From: an uncultured Eubacteriales bacterium
GTDB taxonomy: Bacteria; Bacillota; Clostridia; Oscillospirales; CAG-272
DNA: 13,065 bases
Direction: 5' to 3'
Assembly: GCA_905205065.1 (NCBI GenBank)
Contig: CAJLCI010000045.1
Coordinates: 1 to 13,065 of the forward strand
Part shown: piece after piece, positions 7,072-13,065 of the stretch
Position numbering within the stretch: the first letter of the stretch is position 1
How the letters are laid out: each line of letters starts with the position of its first letter
Translations under genes and position numbers: made by a program
Notes under the pieces: model-generated
Told to the model about the DNA's origin: nothing
Databases searched by the model: none
Seen by the model: only the letters and a program-made list of their open reading frames with translations

Positions 7072-7980
7072 CTATTCATTCAAATGTATATACGAAGCCG
7101 CCTGATATGCCGCCACAGCGCCGTCCGACGCAGCTGTTACAAGCTGGCGCAGAATTTTCCGGCGGTTATCTCCGGCTACAAAAACTCCTGGCAAAGCGGT
7201 CGAACAGCTCTCGTCAGACAATATATATCCCAAGCTGTCAAGAGGGAGCTGACCTTCGAGCCACGCGTTGTCAGGCTCATATCCGATTGCAATGAATACC
7301 GCGTTCACACCGAGGCGGAATGTTCCGTTTCCTCCTCCGCGAAGAAGAAGCGCGGTTACATCCGAATCACCCTCTATACGTTCAACTGTACTTCCGACAA
7401 TACATCTTATCTTCGGCTGTTTTCTGACCGCATCAACAAGTGTTTTTTCTGCCTTGAAAGCAGCCCTGCGGTGAATCAGCGTAACGGAGCGGCAATATTT
7501 TACCAAAAACAGAGCATCCTCCAGCGCCGTATTTCCCCCGCCGACAATTGCCACATCTCTGTTTCTGTAAAAAGGTCCGTCGCATGTCGCGCAGTACGAA
7601 ACCCCTTTGCCGAGAAAATCCATCTCGCCCGGACAATCAAGATGTCTTCTGCGGACTCCGTGAGCAAGTATGACTGTACGCGCCTGATAGCTTCCGACTG
7701 AAGTCTGGACAGTTTTGATACTGTCGGTCAGCTTCACAGAGCGTACCTCTTCGAACCGAATATCAGCACCAACTTTAATCGCCTGTTTATAAAGGCGGTG
7801 CGAAAAATCCGCTCCGTTAATATTATCAATAGCAGGAAAATTTTCAATATCCTTAGTTATTGCGGCCTGACCGCCGTAAAGATTTTTGTCAAACACTGTA
7901 ACCTGCATACCGGCCCTGCAGGCGTACACAGCAGCGGTAAGTCCGGCCGGGCCGGCTCCTACTATCAGTATATCAGTCAT
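7072..7980 (-). CDS. trxB: Thioredoxin reductase (NADPH, FAD)
   Basis: A 302-residue low-molecular-weight thioredoxin reductase, which passes electrons from NADPH through FAD and a redox-active disulfide to thioredoxin in the cytoplasm. The FAD-binding GAGPAG is at 8-13, the active-site CATC at 130-133, NADPH-binding GGGNTA at 147-152, HRR at 170-172 in the NADPH-phosphate region, and the FAD-contacting 'VFVAGD' at 266-271 followed by 'RQLVTAASDGAVAA'. Length is normal. The frame is open upstream to 8025, but ATG 7980 has GGAG 6 nt upstream and begins right at the Rossmann fold, so it is chosen. No thioredoxin gene is nearby. Two Arg residues in 'DNRRK' replace the more common 'DVR.K', a minor change. 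A short hydrophobic frame with its own ribosome site lies directly upstream. Confidence 0.93.
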   Translation of the reverse strand: MTDILIVGAGPAGLTAAVYACRAGMQVTVFDKNLYGGQAAITKDIENFPAIDNINGADFSHRLYKQAIKVGADIRFEEVRSVKLTDSIKTVQTSVGSYQARTVILAHGVRRRHLDCPGEMDFLGKGVSYCATCDGPFYRNRDVAIVGGGNTALEDALFLVKYCRSVTLIHRRAAFKAEKTLVDAVRKQPKIRCIVGSTVERIEGDSDVTALLLRGGGNGTFRLGVNAVFIAIGYEPDNAWLEGQLPLDSLGYILSDESCSTALPGVFVAGDNRRKILRQLVTAASDGAVAAYQAASYIHLNE

Positions 7981-7999
7981 AATAATCTCCATTCCGCCG

Positions 8000-8056
8000 T
8001 CACCGCAGCGCGGCAAGCAAAACAATAAAATTCAATAATTGCCAAAGCTCAGTCAT
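8000..8056 (-). CDS. Possible 18-residue Leu-rich leader peptide or small membrane peptide upstream of trxB
   Basis: ATG at 8056, TGA at 8002-8000: MTELWQLLNFIVLLAALR. GGAG (8066-8063) lies 6 nt before the ATG, an ideal spacing. Six of 18 residues are Leu, and positions 4-17 are almost uninterruptedly hydrophobic. It ends 19 nt before the trxB ATG, so it could be a translated leader or a small membrane peptide. Such short frames can arise by chance; the ribosome site, spacing and composition are the only support, and no family is recognised. Confidence 0.4.
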   Translation of the reverse strand: MTELWQLLNFIVLLAALR

Positions 8057-8172
8057 ATGGCGCTCCGGCATGTAGATTGCGGCGTCGCCGGAAAAGCGGT
8101 TTACCATCAGACTTTCTGTATAGGTCAATTTACGTTCTTCTTTTAGTATACGAAAAAAAAACCGATATATAC

Positions 8173-8202
8173 TATATACTCCTATATACTCCTATATACT
8201 CC
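8173..8202. repeat. Three perfect 10-bp tandem repeats between pcrA and trxB
   Basis: TATATACTCC occurs three times head to tail (8173, 8183, 8193), preceded by a partial copy at about 8165. The period is close to one helical turn. It is followed by a perfect 12-bp palindrome GCTGAATTCAGC (8206-8217). The remaining DNA from 8057 to 8272 shows no gene; a - strand run of nine T (8154-8162) and a TTGACC at about 8128-8133 without a good -10 are the other features. No clear pcrA terminator was found. Confidence 0.8.
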
Positions 8203-8272
8203 GCCGCTGAATTCAGCCTGACTCGTCCCTGCTGACATGTTTTTTATTAAGAATGTATGCGCGATACCCGCG

Positions 8273-10726
8273 TTACGCCCTCTTCAAATGAGCATATGCG
8301 CCCATAAGCTTCTTTGTTCCGACATCGTCAAAAATAATTTCATACAGCATGTCGGACGCGATCGGAGTCGCGGATATCACCTGTCCGCGTCCAAACGAAG
8401 AATGCTCTACATAGTCTCCGGGAACAAACCGATCGCAGCCGGATTCCCTGAAATTATTAGCCCCCTTTTGCTTCAGCTCATCCGAAATTATAGCTTTCCT
8501 TCTTGCTCGGCGCTCTTTTCTGATAATATCATCAGATTCGATTCTATGTATAAGATGCTCGCTGTCTGTAAGCTCTTCGGGAATTTCCGCCGCAAAACGT
8601 GAAATCTGATTATGCGATGTGCGTCCGTACAAAAGTCTCTCTCTGACATGAGAAATATATATTCTGTCCTTCGCGCGAGTTATAGCCACATATGCAAGCC
8701 GGCGTTCCTCCTCTAAATCCGAATCGTCGGTCATAGACTGAACTCCCGGAAAAATTCCGTCCTCGAAGCCGGGCAGAAAAACGACCGGAAATTCCAATCC
8801 CTTAGCGCTGTGTATCGTCATCAGCGAAACCGCGTCAGCGGATGAATCGTAATTGTCGATATCGGCAACCAGGGCAATTTCCTCAAGGAATCCGGTTAGC
8901 GTCGGCCGTCCTTCTTCTCCCGCCGCTTCAATTCTGGTCTCGTAATCTATGGCAGTCGAAACAAGCTCCTGTATATTTTCAAGCCTGTCAAGTTCCGAAT
9001 CTCCCATCATCAGAATCATATTTCTGTAGCCTGTACGCTCTATAGTATTCTCAACTAAAACAGATAGCCTCTCTGTTTCCGCAATGGAACGAAGCGTATT
9101 AATTATCGAAACGAACCCCAGAAGCTTAGACGCGGTTTTGGCAAGAACCACATAGTCCTGAGCTCGGCTCATAATGTCAAACATTGAGCATCCCTGCGCT
9201 GCCGCCAGCCGCTCTACAGTATTTACCGTCGTCTCTCCGATTTTACGCCTCGGCTCATTTATTATCCGTTTAAGCCTCAGATCATCGGATGTGTTATTGA
9301 TAACACAAAGATAAGCAAGAATATCCTTAACCTCCTTGCGCTCAAAAAAGCGCATTCCGCCAAGTATCCGATAAGGTATTCCGCTTCTCGCAAATGTGTT
9401 TTCAAGGCCGTTTGACTGCGCGTTCACACGGTAAAGAACAGCAAAATCTCCGTATTTTCTCTTTTCTCTCAGCGCCAGTTCGCCGATTTTATTAATAATA
9501 TACCGCGCTTCCTCGTTCTGATTTTCAAGCCGCTTAATTTTAATTTTTTCGCCGCTTTCTCTCTCTGTCCTCAGCGTCTTGCCCATTCTTCCGTCGTTAT
9601 GAGAAATGACCGCGTTCGCCGCGTCAAGAATATTTCCAACGGAACGATAATTTTCCTCAAGACGTATTACACGCGCTCCCTCGTAGTTCTTCTCAAAGCT
9701 CAATATATTTTCAATGCGCGCTCCCCGGAATTTATAAATGCTCTGATCGTCGTCACCGACAACCATGATATTCCGGTATCCTCCCGACAACAGCTTTATC
9801 AGCTCAAACTGTGCCTCATTTGTATCCTGATACTCATCCACGCAGACGTATTTATATCTTCGCTGATAATAATCACGGATTTCACCGTTTTCTCTGAGAA
9901 GCTTCACCGTCTCCATAATTATATCGTCAAAATCAAGTGCGTTTCCGGCCTTCAGACGTTTTTGATAGCAATCGTAAATATTGGCTATTCTCTCAAGCGT
10001 ATAATCGCATCCCGCCTCGGCCGCAAACTGCCGCGGTCCGATCAGTCTGTCCTTGGCGCGGCTGATCGCGCTCTGAACCGATCTTACAGCAAGCGTCTTC
10101 TCGTCTATAGAAAGCTCCTTCATACAAGCCTGAATTGCTTTTTTTGTATCATCGGTATCATAAATTGTAAACGAAGACGCATATCCGGCGGCTTCATGGT
10201 GCTTGCGGAGTATACGCAAACATACAGAATGAAATGTTCCGGCCGTAACATCACAATCCGCGGAGTCATCGGAATCCTCACTGAGCAAACGGCCGAGTCT
10301 TGACTTCATTTCGGCGGCGGCTTTATTCGTAAACGTTATCGCAAGAATTGCCCATGAAGGACACGGATTCGATATAAAGGTCTGAGCAACGGATTCCAGC
10401 TCTTCCGACCGGCATTTTTCATCCGACGCAATTTCCTCAAGCCTCCGAACATATTCTTCCTGAAGATCCGACGGAGCTTCGGAATAATATGCGTTTCCGT
10501 ACTTAATTATAAATGCTATTCTTTGGGTAAGTACTGTTGTTTTTCCGCTTCCGGCGCCGGCAAGTATAAGAAGCGGTCCGCGGACGGTAAATACAGCCTC
10601 GCGCTGCTCGCGGTTAAGAGCCGAATACATTCTCTCAAAAATTCTGCGCTTTGCGTATGTATATCTCTCCTGCAGGCTCATTCCGTTGTTTTCAATACCT
10701 TCAATGATGTCAGTGATGTCAGTCAT
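8273..10726 (-). CDS. pcrA: UvrD/PcrA-type superfamily 1 DNA helicase
   Basis: An 817-residue 3'-5' SF1A helicase for nucleotide excision repair, recombination control and replication-transcription conflicts. Motifs in order: Q-motif LNREQREAV (37-45), Walker A AGAGSGKTT (56-64), motif Ia 'AITFTNKAAAEM' (129-140), 'TAGTFHS' (161-167), motif II DEYQDTN (297-303), motif III GDDDQSIYKFRGA (324-336), motif IV LEENYRS (356-362), motif V 'TIHSAKGLEF' (about 638-647), motif VI 'EERRLAYVAITRAKDR' (about 673-688). The last 50 residues ('GDYVEHSSFGRGQVI') are the Tudor-like C-terminal domain of PcrA. It is about 80-100 residues longer than usual; about 48 residues are an insertion between motifs I and Ia (77-124). 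ATG 10726 has AAAGG 7 nt upstream and lies just after a promoter; the longer frame to 10804 would cover that promoter. Confidence 0.93.
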   Translation of the reverse strand: MTDITDIIEGIENNGMSLQERYTYAKRRIFERMYSALNREQREAVFTVRGPLLILAGAGSGKTTVLTQRIAFIIKYGNAYYSEAPSDLQEEYVRRLEEIASDEKCRSEELESVAQTFISNPCPSWAILAITFTNKAAAEMKSRLGRLLSEDSDDSADCDVTAGTFHSVCLRILRKHHEAAGYASSFTIYDTDDTKKAIQACMKELSIDEKTLAVRSVQSAISRAKDRLIGPRQFAAEAGCDYTLERIANIYDCYQKRLKAGNALDFDDIIMETVKLLRENGEIRDYYQRRYKYVCVDEYQDTNEAQFELIKLLSGGYRNIMVVGDDDQSIYKFRGARIENILSFEKNYEGARVIRLEENYRSVGNILDAANAVISHNDGRMGKTLRTERESGEKIKIKRLENQNEEARYIINKIGELALREKRKYGDFAVLYRVNAQSNGLENTFARSGIPYRILGGMRFFERKEVKDILAYLCVINNTSDDLRLKRIINEPRRKIGETTVNTVERLAAAQGCSMFDIMSRAQDYVVLAKTASKLLGFVSIINTLRSIAETERLSVLVENTIERTGYRNMILMMGDSELDRLENIQELVSTAIDYETRIEAAGEEGRPTLTGFLEEIALVADIDNYDSSADAVSLMTIHSAKGLEFPVVFLPGFEDGIFPGVQSMTDDSDLEEERRLAYVAITRAKDRIYISHVRERLLYGRTSHNQISRFAAEIPEELTDSEHLIHRIESDDIIRKERRARRKAIISDELKQKGANNFRESGCDRFVPGDYVEHSSFGRGQVISATPIASDMLYEIIFDDVGTKKLMGAYAHLKRA

Positions 10727-10750
10727 ATATTTACCTTTCCATACTATAAC

Positions 10751-10779
10751 ATTATATGCTCTGTAAGCGCAATATGCAA
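10751..10779 (-). promoter_or_regulatory. Probable pcrA promoter
   Basis: On the - strand a TTGCAT -35 (10779-10774, first three positions consensus), 17 bp, and a perfect TATAAT (10756-10751). Transcription would start near 10744, about 18 nt before the ATG, leaving just room for the GGAAAGG ribosome site. Confidence 0.6.
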
Positions 10780-10789
10780 ACGGCGCATT

Positions 10790-10820
10790 TATGTTATTAT
10801 TCAATATATGTTATTATTCA
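10790..10820. repeat. Pair of 14-bp direct repeats upstream of the pcrA promoter
   Basis: TATGTTATTATTCA occurs at 10790-10803 and 10807-10820, period 17 bp, just upstream of the pcrA -35. It may be a regulator site or a small duplication. The rest of the divergent gap 10727-11169 outside the two promoters and the manA leader shows no gene. Confidence 0.7.
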
Positions 10821-10972
10821 GTAAGGGACAAGAAATTTTCACTCGGTCTTATCATCAGCGCCATCTGTTAAACAATTGCGGGAGAATAATTCGACCATAA
10901 AATTTCTTAAATGTTTAACCGTATCTATATATTAGATTATACATTATTTTACAAAAAAAAGCAACAGATATA

Positions 10973-11001
10973 TTGACGAAAAAAGACTAATAATTTATAA
11001 T
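10973..11001 (+). promoter_or_regulatory. Consensus promoter of manA
   Basis: TTGACG (10973-10978), 17 bp of A-rich spacer, TATAAT (10996-11001). Five of six and six of six matches. Transcription is expected to start near 11008. Confidence 0.85.
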
Positions 11002-11007
11002 TAAATA

Positions 11008-11169
11008 AGTCGTTTAAATTACAAAGACATGATTAAAAGCCATGCTACTCTGCCGCAAAAATACAATATTTCAATAAGAGACAAAATCCCGTCATAAGGC
11101 ACTCCGGCTTAAGTTAAAAACATGAAAATCCGTCCATATCCGGCACAAATCAGAAAGGTATGAAAACAC
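11008..11169 (+). promoter_or_regulatory. Long manA 5' leader with a segment complementary to the livJ leader RNA
   Basis: About 160 nt untranslated leader. Positions 11035-11048 (AAAAGCCATGCTAC) are identical to + strand 6773-6786, the complement of the livJ leader, and similarity continues to 11063. The two RNAs could thus pair over 26 of 29 positions. AAGCC (11037) can also pair with GGCTT (about 11107) within the leader. The ribosome site AGAAAGG is at 11152-11158. No known riboswitch was recognised. Confidence 0.5.
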
Positions 11170-12057
11170 ATGAAGAAATATCCTCTTTACCCTCTCAGAC
11201 TGATTCCGATTCCTACCGCAAAGATTTGGGGCGGAACAAAGCTCTCCGCGCGTTACGCGAAACCTATGCCGGATAAAGCCGATAAAGAGGCTCCCGGCAG
11301 CAATATAAGACTCGGCGAATCCGCTGAACTTATAATATCCGCTGAAAATTGCAGCGTTATAGGAAACGGAGAGTGCGCAGGCTTACGTCTTGACCGATAT
11401 CTGAGAATCAGAAAAGCATCTAAATTCCCGGTTATGGTAAAATACATCGACGCAGGTTCAACCCTGTCCGTTCAGGTTCATCCGGAAAAAACCGAGTTAT
11501 GGTATATAGCGGAAGCCGAACCAGGAGCGGAAATTATATACGGATTAAATAAAAGCTTTAAAAAAAAGAGACTTTCACGCGAACTTTACGACGGCAGAAT
11601 AAAATATCTGCTTAACAAAAAAAGAGTGCATACGGGCGAGTTTTATATGATTCCTCCCGGATTTATTCATTCGTTAGGCAAGGGAATTTTAGTGGTTGAA
11701 TTTCAGCAAAATAATGATATAACAGAGCGTATATACGATTTTGGAAGAGGCAGACTCCTGCAGACAGAAGAAGCAATAAAAACGATAAATATGCATAAAG
11801 TTTTTAAAGAGGGCGACGGAATCGCAGTTCCGGGACTTTCCAGCTGCAGCTTTTTCTCGGTACGCAAGCACTCGTGCAGCGGGAAAATGACCGTAGAAAA
11901 CAGCTCAACTCCGACATTCTTTACCTGCGTCAAAAGCGATCCTGACGCGGCAATATGCGGAAACAAGCTTATTCAGGGCGACAGCTATTACATTCCCGCC
12001 GGCTGCGCGGCGGATATACAGGGAGACGATGTTGAATTTCTAACTATGACATGGTGA
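11170..12057 (+). CDS. manA: Class I mannose-6-phosphate isomerase
   Basis: A 295-residue zinc enzyme that interconverts mannose-6-phosphate and fructose-6-phosphate, linking mannose use to glycolysis and GDP-mannose supply. It matches the short Firmicutes type: 'KIWGGTKL' (18-25), 'LGESAEL' (48-54), 'SVQVHP' (100-105), 'KTELWYI' (107-113), 'IPPGFIHSLGKG' (161-172), 'QQNNDITERIYDFGR' (179-193). Likely zinc ligands are Gln102, His104, Glu109 and His167. Between QVHP and KTE the usual segment of about 14 residues (in Bacillus a 'DEYA...GELG' stretch) is missing, which makes the protein shorter than the typical 310-320. All ligands are present, so activity is plausible but altered specificity cannot be excluded. 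AGAAAGG lies 11 nt upstream; a consensus promoter is at 10973-11001 and a strong terminator follows. Confidence 0.9.
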   Translation: MKKYPLYPLRLIPIPTAKIWGGTKLSARYAKPMPDKADKEAPGSNIRLGESAELIISAENCSVIGNGECAGLRLDRYLRIRKASKFPVMVKYIDAGSTLSVQVHPEKTELWYIAEAEPGAEIIYGLNKSFKKKRLSRELYDGRIKYLLNKKRVHTGEFYMIPPGFIHSLGKGILVVEFQQNNDITERIYDFGRGRLLQTEEAIKTINMHKVFKEGDGIAVPGLSSCSFFSVRKHSCSGKMTVENSSTPTFFTCVKSDPDAAICGNKLIQGDSYYIPAGCAADIQGDDVEFLTMTW

Positions 12058-12146
12058 TAGCGAGTGAAAGCTATGAAAAACAGACGATCTGTATCATCAC
12101 ATCTATATCCGAGTGACGTTTTACAAATACTGAAGGTGTAGAAAAC

Positions 12147-12183
12147 GGGCTTCATCAAACGAACAAAGCATTTGATGAAGCCC
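12147..12183 (+). terminator. Strong hairpin terminator after manA
   Basis: Perfect 13-bp arms GGGCTTCATCAAA (12147-12159) and TTTGATGAAGCCC (12171-12183), 11-nt loop, then TGAATTTTT. It lies 89 nt after the manA stop. The - strand side is followed by GTTTTC, so it may also stop the convergent gene to its right. Confidence 0.9.
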
Positions 12184-12419
12184 TGAATTTTTATGGCGCT
12201 GTTCAATCGGTTTATACAAATTTTCCAATACCGGCTCCATAGCTCCATGGCTCTATGTATCCAATTCTGCATACCGTTGTTTTTTCGTATATCATCCTCC
12301 CGCTATCGGCCTGCCTGTCTATAGGCTTGACTGTAAATCAAAAACTTCAGCCCGACTCGGCAGTTTTTTACCGGCTTTCGGTCGTTCCACGGCAGAGATG
12401 ATTAAAAAGTCCAGTCTAT
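12184..12419. other. Convergent intergenic region with a short 8-bp repeat
   Basis: Together with 12058-12146 this forms a 362-bp gap without a convincing gene. It holds three 8-bp units (GCTCCATA, GCTCCATG, GCTCTATG) at 12234-12257 and a short - strand frame of 27 codons (12295-12212) whose ATG touches a GGGAGG, with no space for initiation. Otherwise I see nothing in it. Confidence 0.5.
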
Positions 12420-13065
12420 TTACAGTTCTACGCTAAACATAAAGGCAGAACTTCCGTTTGCGTATCCGTCAAGAAAAACCTCTGCGGTCCAATATTTTTC
12501 GGGATAGGGTATAAGCACGCCCTGCCCCAAAATTATGTTTCTGGTGACATCATACATTGCGTTTACATCATATCCTTCTTTTTTACTCAACTCCTTTTTA
12601 TCTCCTGAAAAAACAGCGTATGCGAACTGAGAAATGTACGGCAGTCCAGCTGCAAACTCATCGGTTATTTTCGGAACAAAATCAAAGGAGACAAAGCCTT
12701 CCGGAACAGGAGTATCCGCTTTCATGAACCTGCCCCAAAATGGATGGCAATGCTCAAGGTCAACATTTATGCCAAAATGATGTATAAATAAAACATCATA
12801 GTCAAATCCGCTTTTATATTCGGTCATAGAATCAAGCGCACGCATCGTGTCGGCTGCAATCTGCATATCCGAGTCGGAAAGATCTCCGATCGATTCCTTT
12901 CCGATGAAGCGCATTGCGGGCATTTTTTTATACTCAAAATGATCAACCTTAAAACCCTTTTGCTGGCTTTTTGCAACGTCAGGCATAAAAAGTGTAAACT
13001 GTACGTCCATGTCGCAGTCCTTGAGAAGATTTATATAACCGAAAAAATCGACGCCGCAAGTTCCG
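12420..13065 (-). CDS. C-terminal part of a GyrI-like / effector-binding-domain protein (N-terminus outside window)
   Basis: A frame reading to a TAA at 12422-12420. An internal ATG at 13010 would give 196 residues, but the same frame continues without a stop to the window edge (214 residues visible, upstream residues include GVDFFGYINLLKDCD) and no ribosome site precedes 13010, so the gene very probably starts outside. From 'HFEYKKMPAMRFIGKE' onward the sequence resembles the GyrI-like small-molecule-binding domain seen alone or fused behind AraC- or MerR-type DNA-binding domains; 'IPYPEKYWTAEVF' near the end fits the usual C-terminus of that fold. If a DNA-binding domain exists it is outside the window. 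The assignment rests on weak motif resemblance, so a regulator or binding-protein role is only inferred. Confidence 0.5.
   Translation of the reverse strand, partial: GTCGVDFFGYINLLKDCDMDVQFTLFMPDVAKSQQKGFKVDHFEYKKMPAMRFIGKESIGDLSDSDMQIAADTMRALDSMTEYKSGFDYDVLFIHHFGINVDLEHCHPFWGRFMKADTPVPEGFVSFDFVPKITDEFAAGLPYISQFAYAVFSGDKKELSKKEGYDVNAMYDVTRNIILGQGVLIPYPEKYWTAEVFLDGYANGSSAFMFSVEL

Noticed and set aside
7020..7072. Terminator for trxB
   Set aside because: The 7-bp stem has a 39-nt loop and no following U-run.
7084..7701. 205-codon + strand open frame inside trxB
   Set aside because: It is antisense to a gene with all its family motifs, lacks a ribosome site and resembles no family.
9599..10303. 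234-codon + strand open frame inside pcrA
   Set aside because: Antisense shadow of the helicase gene; no ribosome site and no domain features.
11122..11163. 13-codon frame MKIRPYPAQIRKV ending 6 nt before the manA start
   Set aside because: No ribosome site upstream; its end over the manA ribosome site could be chance.
12212..12295. 27-codon - strand frame next to GGGAGG
   Set aside because: The ATG directly abuts the purine stretch, leaving no spacing for initiation, and it lies in DNA with small tandem repeats.

Overview
The window looks like a chromosomal segment of a Gram-positive, low-to-mid GC anaerobe of the Clostridia, most likely the Ruminococcaceae/Oscillospiraceae. The pointers are dockerin modules of the 'NSKDIV.LMK' type at the left edge, good sigma-A type promoters, strong purine-rich ribosome binding sites, a lipoprotein-type solute-binding protein and a PcrA/UvrD helicase. 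I saw no transposase, integrase, CRISPR array, tRNA or rRNA gene.

Left edge (1-1230, + strand): the last residues of one dockerin protein, then a complete secreted protein with a CBM9/DOMON-like domain and a C-terminal dockerin. Both look like parts of a cellulosome-type or surface-assembled polysaccharide system. A hairpin terminator (1279-1317) separates them from the convergent block that follows.

Centre left (1352-6572, - strand): a complete branched-chain (or related) amino-acid ABC importer in the order livJ - spacer - livH - livM - livG - livF. The four membrane/ATPase genes are packed with near-zero spacing. livJ is separated from livH by 544 bp of repeat-rich DNA. livJ is preceded by a consensus promoter (TTGACA-17-TATAAT) and a leader of about 280 nt that contains a long hairpin and then an intrinsic terminator, so livJ is probably controlled by attenuation or the leader is a separate small RNA.

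Centre (7072-10726, - strand): thioredoxin reductase trxB, preceded by a possible 18-residue leucine-rich leader peptide, and then the long pcrA/uvrD helicase gene, with 10-bp tandem repeats between them.

Right (10727-13065): a divergent intergenic region with a pcrA promoter on one strand and a consensus manA promoter on the other; manA (+), a class I mannose-6-phosphate isomerase with a compact active-site loop; a strong hairpin terminator; and on the - strand the C-terminal part of a GyrI-like/effector-binding-domain protein whose reading frame is open to the window edge.

The most unusual signals are not in the proteins. They are the livJ leader RNA, a 29-nt stretch of the manA leader that could pair with it at 26 positions, and 15-bp repeats in the livJ-livH spacer, most of which on the transcribed strand form a ribosome binding site followed by a start codon and an immediate stop.
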